Positions 18,149-26,582 of a stretch of 64,000 bases of DNA are shown in pieces. Positions within the stretch are counted from its first letter, which is position 1; every line of letters starts with the position of its first letter. The DNA lies in NCBI GenBank assembly GCA_037139095.1, contig JBAXHD010000006.1, positions 40,087 through 104,086 of the forward strand. Reading direction: 5' to 3'. The DNA comes from WLMZ01 sp037139095 (GTDB lineage Bacteria; Actinomycetota; Acidimicrobiia; Acidimicrobiales; Ilumatobacteraceae). The notes beneath the pieces are model-generated. The model saw nothing but the letters and a program-made list of their open reading frames with translations, was not told the origin of the DNA and did not search any database. The translations under genes and the position numbers were made by a program.

Positions 18149-19572
18149 AGCTGGCTCAACATGTTGTCGGCCCACATCGTGAGCGGCAGGAACCCGTCGG
18201 CGCTCCACTCGCCAACAATGCCGATTGGCAGGCCACCGGAGGCACACACGAGTTCGGCCGTGGCAGCAAAGCCAGCGGCCAGAGGCACCGAGCCGGTGGG
18301 GTCTACCAGCGCCCAGCGCCCGTTACCCAGCGGGGCTGGGACAGCGTGAATGCTCATGGGATAACGCTCGAGCCACGGCTCTTGAGCCAGTGCCCAACCG
18401 CACGCACTGAGCGCATCGGCGATGCTGCACGACTGTGGTGCAACAGTGGATGGTGCGGGCTCGACATGTTCGCGACCCACGATGGCGCGTAATGCGATGC
18501 CGCCCGGATACCAATGCAGATCTGCCTGCAAGACGGTGCCCACGTTGTATTCGATGGTGGCTTCGGCACCGAACACGCCAAAGGACAGCAACATTGCCCA
18601 GGTGATGTTGCCGCTGGGATCGGAGGCATCAGAGGCACACAGCCACGTGCGTTGCACAGTGATGCGATCTTCGCGAGTGCGGCTGACGCCAGCCACGGTC
18701 CACCATGCAGTAGTGGGCACACCGGCGAGCACCTCGTCTTTTGCCGATGCGAGGCCAGTAGCAACATGGACACCATCGGCAAGATCTGCAGGTAACGACG
18801 ATGTGTGTTGGGCCCCAACCGCAAGCACATGCATCAGCGCCAGCTCTTCGAGCACGTCTTCGTGCCACTGCGGATGCTGGCCCACCTTGGCCGCCACCCG
18901 CTTGACACGCCCAGCGAGCGAGCCGCATTGGGCATCGACCAAACGCGCCGCAAGGAGATCCCAGTTTGAGATGTCGGCCAGCTCTGGCGCAGCGAGCCCG
19001 GCACGAATGCGGTCGGCCAGCCAACGATCGAGCTCTTGCAGCCCTGCTCGCATGCGTTCGGCGCGATCGTGCTGACGCTTGGAGCGAGCAGGATCGGGCA
19101 GTTGCATACCGGTAAGCGATGCAGATGCTCCGCGGTCGGCAGCCCCCACCGCCATCGAGGCGGAGTCGACACCATCATCGGCAGCCGTAACGCTGGCAAG
19201 CTCGGGCGTGGCCGCATCGGTAGCTTGCGACCGGCTGCCCCGACGCAGCATGAACTGCTGAGCAAAGGGCAGACGCGGGGCGTGCATAACACCGTTGTTG
19301 GCGTGCAACAACAACAGCCCAAGTGCGTGCTTGCACGGAAGCTTGCGGCTGGGGCATGTGCACCGGTAGGCGGGGCCTGCAATGTCGTCAGAGAGATCGA
19401 TGGCCACCGCATAGGGCTCGGCTGCCGCAGCAATGTAATTACCCCAAACGGCCTGATCGTCGCACCCAGCAAATGACCACGATGCCGGTGTGGCCAGCGC
19501 AAGCGCAGCGGCGCCAACTGCGCTGTCGGGAGCGAGCGACAACACTTGCTCGGGGGTGGGCTGAACCGTCAT
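18145..19572 (-). CDS. SWIM zinc-finger protein (YehQ-like), first gene of the MoxR/VWA module
   Basis: 475 residues. The SWIM signature CxCx(6)CxH is complete: C71, C73, C80, H82 in 'YRCTCPSRKLPCKHALGLLL'. SWIM fingers bind DNA or protein. The rest includes an alpha-helical middle ('RMRAGLQELDRWLADRIRAG') and a C-terminal region with conserved-looking Trp and Gly. It starts 45 bp after the flavin oxidase stop and overlaps the next gene by 4 bp. Together with DUF5691, MoxR, DUF5682 and VWA it forms a unit known in outline from E. coli yehLMPQ and many actinobacteria; the cellular function is not established. Confidence 0.87.
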   Translation of the reverse strand: MTVQPTPEQVLSLAPDSAVGAAALALATPASWSFAGCDDQAVWGNYIAAAAEPYAVAIDLSDDIAGPAYRCTCPSRKLPCKHALGLLLLHANNGVMHAPRLPFAQQFMLRRGSRSQATDAATPELASVTAADDGVDSASMAVGAADRGASASLTGMQLPDPARSKRQHDRAERMRAGLQELDRWLADRIRAGLAAPELADISNWDLLAARLVDAQCGSLAGRVKRVAAKVGQHPQWHEDVLEELALMHVLAVGAQHTSSLPADLADGVHVATGLASAKDEVLAGVPTTAWWTVAGVSRTREDRITVQRTWLCASDASDPSGNITWAMLLSFGVFGAEATIEYNVGTVLQADLHWYPGGIALRAIVGREHVEPAPSTVAPQSCSIADALSACGWALAQEPWLERYPMSIHAVPAPLGNGRWALVDPTGSVPLAAGFAATAELVCASGGLPIGIVGEWSADGFLPLTMWADNMLSQL

Positions 19573-19617
19573 TGCGTCACACGGTACTCAAGGGGTGCGC
19601 GACCCTTTCAGCGAAGC

Positions 19618-20895
19618 TCAGACCAGCGCCGCTGCACGCCGTCCGCTGCGGAGGGCGCCCTCCATAAATCCGGCGCACGAGTCGGTGTGCTCGCCCGCAA
19701 GCACCATGTGGCCATAGCGGCGCTGCATCAGCGGCCACGCGCGCATGAACTCGTTGGGGCCAAAGGTGGCATAGCAACCGAGGCTGTAGCGATCGTTGGT
19801 CCAATCGGTCTGCACACGCTCGCCTGACATCGCTTTGAATCCGGGGAATAACCGGTCGGTCTCATCGATGACCCGGTTCGTTGTATCGGGCAAGGCGGCC
19901 AGCGCAGCACCGTCGTGCGACGTGAGCAGAATTGTGAGCACACCGCTGTCGCCCGGTTGGTCCTCGCTGGTCTCCCACATCTGGCCCCATGCGCGTTCGG
20001 TGATGACCGTGCCGTCGCAACCGTGGTCGTTCCACACGCGACGCGATGTCTGCACGCTCACCTTGCCGCCAATGCCGTAACTCACCGCAGCGAGCTCGTG
20101 CGGCATGTCGGCCCACATGCGTCCGAGCACGGGCAACGGCACGGTGACGATGAGATGGTTGGCGCGCATCATGTCGCCGTTCACAAAGAAGACTTCGCCG
20201 GTTCCGGGATCGATGCGATCCACCGGCAACGACAAGCGAACGCGGTCTGCGAGTTTCGCGGCGAGTCCGTGAGCGAGCAGATCGTTGCCGCCCTCGATGC
20301 GGTACGCCTCGCGACCCTCGCCCGAGCGCAGATGCAACGCAGTCATCCAGCCAGCCATCAGCTGAGAAATCTCATCGGGCCCGAGCATGAACTCACTACG
20401 AACCTCGCGGCCAACGACCACCCGCGCCATCGGGCTCAGCCCCAACTCGTTCACGATGTCGCTCAACCGAAGCGCGTCGAGTTCGGCCGCGCGTGGGCTC
20501 TGGTACGGATCGTCGGCGTTCACTGCGGCGGCTAACGCACCAATAGCTTCATGCCAACGCTCGAGTTCGCCCAACAATGAATGATGCAACGCAAACGGCG
20601 CCGTGCGCCCGCTGACATCGAGCCAACGCGTTTCATCGTTGTGACCGCTACTCACATCGGTGAGCCGTAACCCAAGCTCGGCGACAAGATCGAGCACAAC
20701 GGCGTGGTCTGTGTCGATGAACTCGGCGCCGCGCTCGCACCACTGGCCGTTGTCGAACGCGTGGCTCCACACACGACCCCCGACACGATCACGCGCTTCG
20801 ACAACAACAACATCGCGACCTGCATCGGCAAGGTCGACTCCGGCGCGCAGACCTGCCAGGCCCGCGCCAATTACCAGAACATCAACTTCGGTCAC
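19618..20895 (-). CDS. Flavin-containing amine oxidase family protein
   Basis: 425 residues from GTG 20895. The FAD-binding dinucleotide fold is 'VLVIGAGLAGLRAGVDLADA', with 'VVVVEARDRVGGRVW' providing the ribose-binding Glu and the GG doublet. The C-terminal 'LAGEHTDSCAGFMEGALRSG' is the second FAD contact typical of monoamine oxidase and polyamine oxidase relatives. It probably oxidises an amine with O2; the substrate is unknown. It is 15 bp downstream of rnhB and 45 bp upstream of the SWIM gene. Confidence 0.85.
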   Translation of the reverse strand: MTEVDVLVIGAGLAGLRAGVDLADAGRDVVVVEARDRVGGRVWSHAFDNGQWCERGAEFIDTDHAVVLDLVAELGLRLTDVSSGHNDETRWLDVSGRTAPFALHHSLLGELERWHEAIGALAAAVNADDPYQSPRAAELDALRLSDIVNELGLSPMARVVVGREVRSEFMLGPDEISQLMAGWMTALHLRSGEGREAYRIEGGNDLLAHGLAAKLADRVRLSLPVDRIDPGTGEVFFVNGDMMRANHLIVTVPLPVLGRMWADMPHELAAVSYGIGGKVSVQTSRRVWNDHGCDGTVITERAWGQMWETSEDQPGDSGVLTILLTSHDGAALAALPDTTNRVIDETDRLFPGFKAMSGERVQTDWTNDRYSLGCYATFGPNEFMRAWPLMQRRYGHMVLAGEHTDSCAGFMEGALRSGRRAAALV

Positions 20896-20910
20896 TGCAT
20901 CACTCGATTC

Positions 20911-21588
20911 TCAGAACAGCGTCGGCTGATCGGGCCGCACAACGCGCATGCCGGGCCATGGTACGAAGTTCTCCATGAACACCCAAGTGCGGCGGTGAAT
21001 CGCCGACGGCCCATAGCCCTGCAGCGCCGTGCGGTGCAGCGGACATGGGTAGCCCTTGTTCGTATCGAAATGCCACTGCGGATAATGCGCCGCTTGCTCT
21101 CGCATGATCCGGTCGCGCGTGACCTTGGCAAGGATCGATGCGGCGGCCACCGAGAGACAAATCGCATCGGCTTTCACGCGCATCTCTACGTGACGCACGT
21201 GAGGCGCCACAAAGTTCCACTTGCCATCGACCACTGCCGCATCGGCCGATACGCCCAGCGCATCGAGGGCCCGCTTCGCTGCCAACTTTTGCGCAGCCGC
21301 CATGCCCAATTCATCGCACTCGACATGACTCGCTGCGCCAACAGCCCATGCATCACACCACCCCGCCACGCGATCAAACATCTGCTCGCGGCCAGCCTCG
21401 GTGAGCATCTTCGAATCGCGTACGCCATTGACCCGTCGGTCACGCGGCAACACAGCAACACCAACCATCAATGGACCGGCCCATGAACCGCGACCAACCT
21501 CGTCGATGCCAACCACAATCTCGTGACCGGCCTGCCACAACTCGCGCTCAATGTCGCGGGTGGGGGCTTTGCTGCGGCGGGCGGCCAT
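20911..21588 (-). CDS. rnhB: Ribonuclease HII
   Basis: 225 residues, normal length. The metal site is complete: D29 and E30 in GIDEVGRG, D121 in 'VVDGKWN' and D141 in 'KADAICLSVAAASILAK'. The enzyme removes RNA from RNA-DNA hybrids, including misincorporated single ribonucleotides. It sits 6 bp after selD. A ribonuclease HI gene is also present (56924-57397). Confidence 0.95.
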   Translation of the reverse strand: MAARRSKAPTRDIERELWQAGHEIVVGIDEVGRGSWAGPLMVGVAVLPRDRRVNGVRDSKMLTEAGREQMFDRVAGWCDAWAVGAASHVECDELGMAAAQKLAAKRALDALGVSADAAVVDGKWNFVAPHVRHVEMRVKADAICLSVAAASILAKVTRDRIMREQAAHYPQWHFDTNKGYPCPLHRTALQGYGPSAIHRRTWVFMENFVPWPGMRVVRPDQPTLF

Positions 21589-21594
21589 CGGGCG

Positions 21595-22590
21595 TTACTG
21601 CAGCACGATCTGAGCGTCGCCCGCGATGACGGTGCCGACAGTGACAAACCCAGCGGCAACCAGATTGGCCTCGGCCGAAGCACTGACCGCAGCGAGGAGC
21701 CCACCCGACGTTTGCGGGTCGTAGCCGATTGCCACTTGCGCATCGGTGAGGTCGGCAGACGCACTCACGTGATGCTGCACATGCTCGCGATTGCGGGGGT
21801 CGCCGCCAGTGCGCACACCGCGAGCCAAAGCATCGACCACACCTGAATACATTGGCAGCCGTGCGTAGTCGTAGGCAAACACTGCGCCTGCCCGCTCGGC
21901 CATCTCCCACGAGTGGCCAAACAATCCGAAACCGGTGACATCGGTAACGGCATGCACCGCGCCGCCCTGGGCCTGCAACGCCTCGGATGCCGCACGGTTG
22001 AGTCGGCGCATGCCCGCAATGGCTTCGGCTTTGTCAGCATCGCTGCCGCCGGCCAACGCGATCGCAGTGCCCAAGGGCTTTGAGATCATCAAGATGTCGC
22101 CGACCAATGCGCCCTCTTTGCGGAAGATGCGATCGGGATGCACCAAGCCCTGCACTGCGAGTCCGAAGATGGGCTCAGGGTTGCGGATGGTGTGGCCGCC
22201 CGCAATAGCGCCGCCTGCTTCGGCAACCGTTGCGGCTGCGGCGTCGAAGATGGCAACGATGGCTTCGCGCGGGAAGTGCTCGGGGAACGCAGCCACGTTG
22301 ACGGCAACCGTGACGCGCCCACCCATTGCGAACACGTCGCTGCACGCGTTGGCTGCGGCGATCGCGCCGAAGTCAGACGGATGGTCCACAAGCGGAGGGA
22401 AGAAGTCGGTGGTGCTGACCATCGCAAGGTCGTCGCTGATCTTGTACACGGCGGCATCGTCGAATGGGGCAAGACCCACAATGAGCGCCGGATCTGACGC
22501 CGAAGGAAAATCTTGAACCAGGCTCGACAGCAACGAGGCTCCCCACTTGGCGGCGCAACCACCACAAGAAGTCCACTCGGTGAGGCGCAT
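21595..22590 (-). CDS. selD: Selenide, water dikinase (selenophosphate synthetase)
   Basis: 331 residues from ATG 22590. The protein begins 'MRLTEWTSCGGCAAKWGASL'. The catalytic Cys/Lys pair is C12 and K15 (Cys-x-x-Lys spacing as in E. coli SelD C17/K20), so this SelD uses Cys, not Sec. 'FDDAAVYK', 'STTDFFPPLVD', 'ACSDVFAMGG', 'GGHTIRNPEP' and 'TDVTGFGLFGHSWEMA' are the ATP/Mg and Gly-rich motifs of the family. It makes selenophosphate from selenide and ATP for selenocysteine or 2-selenouridine. A GTG at 22608 is an alternative start. It heads the block selD-rnhB-oxidase-SWIM module and is divergent from the MOSC gene. A predicted selenoprotein (46761-47300) supports a selenocysteine role. 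Confidence 0.93.
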   Translation of the reverse strand: MRLTEWTSCGGCAAKWGASLLSSLVQDFPSASDPALIVGLAPFDDAAVYKISDDLAMVSTTDFFPPLVDHPSDFGAIAAANACSDVFAMGGRVTVAVNVAAFPEHFPREAIVAIFDAAAATVAEAGGAIAGGHTIRNPEPIFGLAVQGLVHPDRIFRKEGALVGDILMISKPLGTAIALAGGSDADKAEAIAGMRRLNRAASEALQAQGGAVHAVTDVTGFGLFGHSWEMAERAGAVFAYDYARLPMYSGVVDALARGVRTGGDPRNREHVQHHVSASADLTDAQVAIGYDPQTSGGLLAAVSASAEANLVAAGFVTVGTVIAGDAQIVLQ

Positions 22591-22632
22591 GTTGTCGATG
22601 TCAGTCACGCGGCACAGCCTACGGTGAGAGCC

Positions 22633-23403
22633 ATGATCACCCTCGGCCCATACGAGTTCACGCAGACCGATGCCCTCCGCACCCTCGCCAACCTCGGCGA
22701 CCTTTGGCACACCATGATGCAAGGTCGCAGCAGTTCGGCGGCCGATGCGCTTCAGCACAACCTCATTGCCTCGCTCGCTGATGCAATGGGCGCCGCGCCC
22801 AACACCTCGCTTGATGAGCTTGGGACCCTCGGTGCCCAGACATTGGGCAACTCGCCCGCCCTCGAACCAATCTTGGCTAACACGTGGTCTGCACTGGCCG
22901 CCGCTCTGCAAGCCTTGCGCGCCGACGGGCAGCTACCGGCCACCGCCGCAGGCACGGTCGCCCAACTCAGCTCATCAAAAGGCGGGGTTCCGAAGGTGGC
23001 GCTTGAGTCGGTCGACGTTTCGTTTCGCGGCGTCGTCGGCGATGTCCAAAAGTCGCGCAATCACCACGGTCGCCCTTGGCAGGCGTTGTGCATCTACAGC
23101 GACGAAGTCATTCACCAGTTCCGCGCCGATGGCCACCCGATTGCGCGGGGATCGGCCGGAGAAAACATCACTACATCGGGTCTCGATTGGGCCGACATCA
23201 GGCCCGGCGTTCGACTGCGCATTGGCACAGTGCTCGCCGATGTTCAGGCCTATGCAACCCCCTGCAAGCACAACGCTCAGTGGTTCAGCGACGGCGACTT
23301 CAACCGCATGAACTGTCTGCGCGGCGCAGTGAGCCGGGTGTATGCAACCGTCATCGAACCCGGGCGCATTGTCGCTGGCGATGCAGTGATTCTCGAACCG
23401 TGA
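22633..23403 (+). CDS. MOSC-domain protein with an extra N-terminal helical domain
   Basis: 256 residues from ATG 22633, 42 bp from the divergent selD start. Residues 1 to about 120 form an Ala/Leu-rich helical region beginning 'MITLGPYEFTQTDALRTLAN' that I do not recognise (loosely DinB-like). The rest is a MOSC domain: 'VGDVQKSRNHHGRPWQALCI', 'GSAGENITTSG', 'GTVLADVQAYATPCKH' with the conserved Cys, and a terminal 'GRIVAGDAVILE'. MOSC proteins carry sulfur or bind molybdenum cofactor, as in YiiM and the Moco sulfurase C-terminus. A selenium or sulfur link with selD is possible from position but unproven. Confidence 0.85.
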   Translation: MITLGPYEFTQTDALRTLANLGDLWHTMMQGRSSSAADALQHNLIASLADAMGAAPNTSLDELGTLGAQTLGNSPALEPILANTWSALAAALQALRADGQLPATAAGTVAQLSSSKGGVPKVALESVDVSFRGVVGDVQKSRNHHGRPWQALCIYSDEVIHQFRADGHPIARGSAGENITTSGLDWADIRPGVRLRIGTVLADVQAYATPCKHNAQWFSDGDFNRMNCLRGAVSRVYATVIEPGRIVAGDAVILEP

Positions 23404-23413
23404 TGAGAGCGAC

Positions 23414-24277
23414 TCAGAACGAGTAACGCAGGTATTCGTTCTGGCATGGAGAGCCGAGCAGCATCATTGCGCTGGGGGGACCACCCACCGGCAACTGGGC
23501 GATGATCGACGACGTAGTGACCTCTACGCCATCGACATGCATGCACACGCTCCATCCGGGCTCAACGCACGAGTCATGCGAGCGCAGATGTGCTTCGAGA
23601 GCGCCGCGCGTTACGGGTTGCTGGGCGAGCATCGCCCTCGACGCGTTGAGGCGGGGATCGATGAGCCGCTCTACAGGCTGCTGAGGATGACGATGCGCTG
23701 CGTCGAACGAGGCAATGCACGTGCGGTTTGAAATTGCGGCGACATCGGCGACCTGCTCGGCCTGCCATTGATTGCCACTGGTCTCAAGGATCCACGCATC
23801 GGTTGGGTCGGCAATGAGAAAGCTCGACCAGTAGGGCCGCTCCTTGCCGATGAGCGCCACATCGTGGCCCGTGCCACCCTGCCCGTAGCGCTCGAGCAGT
23901 GCTGTCATCACCTGCACCGCATCGCGTGCCGTAGCCGCACGCTCAAGGCCGAGTCGCACGAGATCCATACCGATGAGTGCAGTTGGCGCGGTGCGCGGAT
24001 CAAGCGTGGTGTAGATGGCTTCATTGCCAATGGCGACACCCGCTTCGTTCACCCCTTGCTCGGCACCCCAACACCAACGTGGTCGACAGATGACGCTGCG
24101 GATCGTGTCTCCGGCGGCGCCTTCGATGCTGATGTGCGTTGCCCGGGTAGTGGCCTCGGCGCGCGGCATCGACCATTCGATGATCTGACGCTCTTGCGGC
24201 GGACGATCACTGTTCTTCGCGAACAAGGTGACACCGTCGGCCGCAGCCGAGGCAAGGGCGACGAGGGTGTCACACAC
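23414..24277 (-). CDS. Secernin-like C69-family Ntn hydrolase
   Basis: 287 residues. I set the start at GTG 24277, giving Met-Cys-Asp ('MCDTLVALASAAADG'), although the open frame runs 225 bp further upstream. In this family Cys2 becomes the N-terminal nucleophile after Met removal, so the start is fixed by the chemistry and lies 2 bp after the upstream stop. 'FAKNSDRPPQE' and 'WCWGAEQGVNEAGVAIGNEA' are typical secernin/C69 motifs. The family comprises dipeptidases and amidohydrolases of the Ntn fold. Fourth gene of the operon APH kinase-gpsA-unknown-secernin. Confidence 0.85.
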   Translation of the reverse strand: MCDTLVALASAAADGVTLFAKNSDRPPQERQIIEWSMPRAEATTRATHISIEGAAGDTIRSVICRPRWCWGAEQGVNEAGVAIGNEAIYTTLDPRTAPTALIGMDLVRLGLERAATARDAVQVMTALLERYGQGGTGHDVALIGKERPYWSSFLIADPTDAWILETSGNQWQAEQVADVAAISNRTCIASFDAAHRHPQQPVERLIDPRLNASRAMLAQQPVTRGALEAHLRSHDSCVEPGWSVCMHVDGVEVTTSSIIAQLPVGGPPSAMMLLGSPCQNEYLRYSF

Positions 24278-24279
24278 GA

Positions 24280-25545
24280 CTAGTTGAACGAAATGTCGGT
24301 GCCGGAGTCGGTAACCACCGCAGCGGGCGCGATGGTCTCGATGGCCTCGTTGACGGCGATGGTCTCTGCGCCCGGCGGAGCAGGCCACAGGGTCTCGCCT
24401 GATGCCTCGGTGGTAGACCAGTTGGGCGCTAGCGCTGGTGCGGTGAGGCGCACCGGGGCACCAGTGGTCTGCCACAAAACAGCGGGACGGTCGCCGTGCC
24501 AACGCACCGCAAACGACACCATTGAGTCGGGGCCCACGGCGAGATCGTGCACCTCAAAGTTCAGGCCAAGCCACGCCTTTGGCATGCCGCCAGCCATCAG
24601 TTCGGCTACGCCAGCACCGGCAGCGCGAGCAACACGTTGCTCGAGCCAACCAAGCAAGCGCGAATCGTCGATATCGGCGGGCAACGAAATCGGCAAGACG
24701 GTTGCGGCTGTTGACCGCATCCGCGCCACATCGCGCACGGCACGAGTTTCGCCAGCCCGCTGCAACACAACGGCTGCGGCGTCGAGCGCTGCGGCAACAT
24801 CCCATGCTTGATCGAGGCGGGCCACAACCGCAACTGCATCGGCAATGTCGGGAACCCACGGATCGGCGCGTTCGCCAAGGCGCACGAGTTGACCAACATC
24901 GATCAGGAACGCAACAGAGTCGTCGGTTGGCTCGGTTGGTCCATTGAGCGCAAGCTCAGTGCGCAGCCGAGCGATGTCGGCCATCACTGCTTCTTCGGGC
25001 AGCTCGAGACGACCGGCGCGATCGATGATTGAGCTCCAGCCGCGCGCCACTTGATCGGCCGACGACAGCGTGTCGGGCAACAACGTTGGCGAGGCCATCG
25101 AGCCGCCAGCGTGCGCCAACGCGACACGAATGGTGGAGTGATGACCAACGGGGAACACAACCGAGCCTTCGGGTAACTCGATGCCTTCGATAGGCACATT
25201 CGTTGGCGGGCGCACCGACAAAATGTCGTTGCGACTGAACGCCACCGCAAACGGAAGCGTGGACTCGTTTTCAATTTCGATGACCGTGTATCCGCCGCCA
25301 TCGGCAACGCACCACACGCGCTGCACCGCGTCGCCCGAGGGCACCCGCAAGCGCGTTTCGAAGACGGGAGCATTGTCGATACGACGCTGGCGAACGGCCG
25401 CCTCTTGTGATGGCACATGCCAACGATCGTCGGCAGCGACAAACCAGTCGAGCAACGGTTCGTCGCCATTACCCCAGGGCTGAATTGAGCCAGCGTTGCT
25501 GACGGTGGCGCGCCAATGGCGGCCCAACACACCAATTGTGTTCAT
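24280..25545 (-). CDS. Uncharacterised protein, possible carbohydrate-active N-terminal beta domain
   Basis: 421 residues from ATG 25545. The N-terminal half ('SIQPWGNGDEPLLDWFVAAD', 'ETRLRVPSGDAVQRVWCVAD', 'YTVIEIENESTLPFAVAFSR') looks like the beta-sandwich that precedes the catalytic barrel in glycogen-debranching-type glycosidases. The C-terminal half is helical, then ends in beta-like 'HDLAVGPDSMVSFAVRWHGD'. I see no catalytic acid pair I can defend. It is 6 bp after gpsA and 2 bp before the secernin gene. Function unknown. Confidence 0.6.
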   Translation of the reverse strand: MNTIGVLGRHWRATVSNAGSIQPWGNGDEPLLDWFVAADDRWHVPSQEAAVRQRRIDNAPVFETRLRVPSGDAVQRVWCVADGGGYTVIEIENESTLPFAVAFSRNDILSVRPPTNVPIEGIELPEGSVVFPVGHHSTIRVALAHAGGSMASPTLLPDTLSSADQVARGWSSIIDRAGRLELPEEAVMADIARLRTELALNGPTEPTDDSVAFLIDVGQLVRLGERADPWVPDIADAVAVVARLDQAWDVAAALDAAAVVLQRAGETRAVRDVARMRSTAATVLPISLPADIDDSRLLGWLEQRVARAAGAGVAELMAGGMPKAWLGLNFEVHDLAVGPDSMVSFAVRWHGDRPAVLWQTTGAPVRLTAPALAPNWSTTEASGETLWPAPPGAETIAVNEAIETIAPAAVVTDSGTDISFN

Positions 25546-25551
25546 CTCGAC

Positions 25552-26547
25552 CTAACCGATCTCGCTCTTAATGCTGCGCTGCATCAGCAAGGTCATTGCG
25601 TCTCGGGCTGACCTGCCCTGATGACAAACGGCTACGACCTGTTCGGTAATCGGCATCTCCACACCGTATCGGCGAGCAAGCTCCAACACCGATGACGAAC
25701 TCTTCACTCCTTCGGCAACCATGCTCATGCCGGAAAGGATCGAGTCGATGCTGCGCCCCTGACCGAGTTGCAGACCAACCGTGTTGTTACGGCTCTGCTT
25801 CGATGAGCAGGTTGCGACGAGGTCGCCAACACCGGCAAGTCCGGAGAACGTGAACGCGTTACCGCCAAGCGCCAATCCGAGGCGGCTCATCTCGGCGAGA
25901 CCGCGCGTGATGATGGTGGCACGACTGTTCTCGCCGAAGCCCATGCCCTCGGCCATGCCAGCAGCGATCGCGATGATGTTCTTGACCACGCCACTCACCT
26001 CGCAACCCACCACATCGGGGTTGGTGTAAATGAGCAGGCTCGGCCGGGTGAAGATGCGCTGCAGTTCGTGTGCGATCGTTTCGTCATCAATGGCCACCAC
26101 GCTGGCCGCTGGTTGTCCAGCCAAGATCTCTTTGGCCAAGTTCGGGCCAGCGAGCACCGCCACCGGATGGCCAGGCATCTCCTCGGCGGTCACTTCGCTC
26201 ATGCGCTTGAGCGAATCGCGCTCGATACCTTTGACCAAACTGACCACCGGCACCCACGGCCGCAGAAACGGCGCCGCCTCTGCGGCCACAGCGCGATAGC
26301 CGTGCGACGGAACTGCCATCACCAACACGTCGGCGGCGCTCACCGCCTCACCCAAATTGCTCGTGGCGCGAAGGCTTTCGGGTAACGCGAACCCGGGCAG
26401 GTAATCGCGGTTCTCATGCGTGCTGTTGATTGCGTCGGCAAGGTCGGCTCGACGTGACCACAGCGAAGTTGGTGTGTTCTCGGCCGCAAGCGCAGCCACC
26501 GTGGTTCCCCACGAACCAGCACCGATTACCGCAACGTTGATCGCCAT
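25552..26547 (-). CDS. gpsA: NAD(P)-dependent glycerol-3-phosphate dehydrogenase
   Basis: 331 residues from ATG 26547. The open frame continues 93 bp further up, but the family starts at 'MAINVAVIGAGSWGTTVAAL'. The Rossmann motif GAGSWGT, 'HENRDYLPG', 'GPNLAKEI', 'VVGCEVSGVVKNIIAIAAGM' with the catalytic Lys, and 'SRLGLALGGN' with 'GLAGVGDLVATC' are all present. It makes sn-glycerol 3-phosphate for phospholipids. Fits the family length of about 330. Confidence 0.95.
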   Translation of the reverse strand: MAINVAVIGAGSWGTTVAALAAENTPTSLWSRRADLADAINSTHENRDYLPGFALPESLRATSNLGEAVSAADVLVMAVPSHGYRAVAAEAAPFLRPWVPVVSLVKGIERDSLKRMSEVTAEEMPGHPVAVLAGPNLAKEILAGQPAASVVAIDDETIAHELQRIFTRPSLLIYTNPDVVGCEVSGVVKNIIAIAAGMAEGMGFGENSRATIITRGLAEMSRLGLALGGNAFTFSGLAGVGDLVATCSSKQSRNNTVGLQLGQGRSIDSILSGMSMVAEGVKSSSSVLELARRYGVEMPITEQVVAVCHQGRSARDAMTLLMQRSIKSEIG

Positions 26548-26582
26548 CGCTCCAGAGTAGGCGCGCAGGGCGTTGCGAAGAG

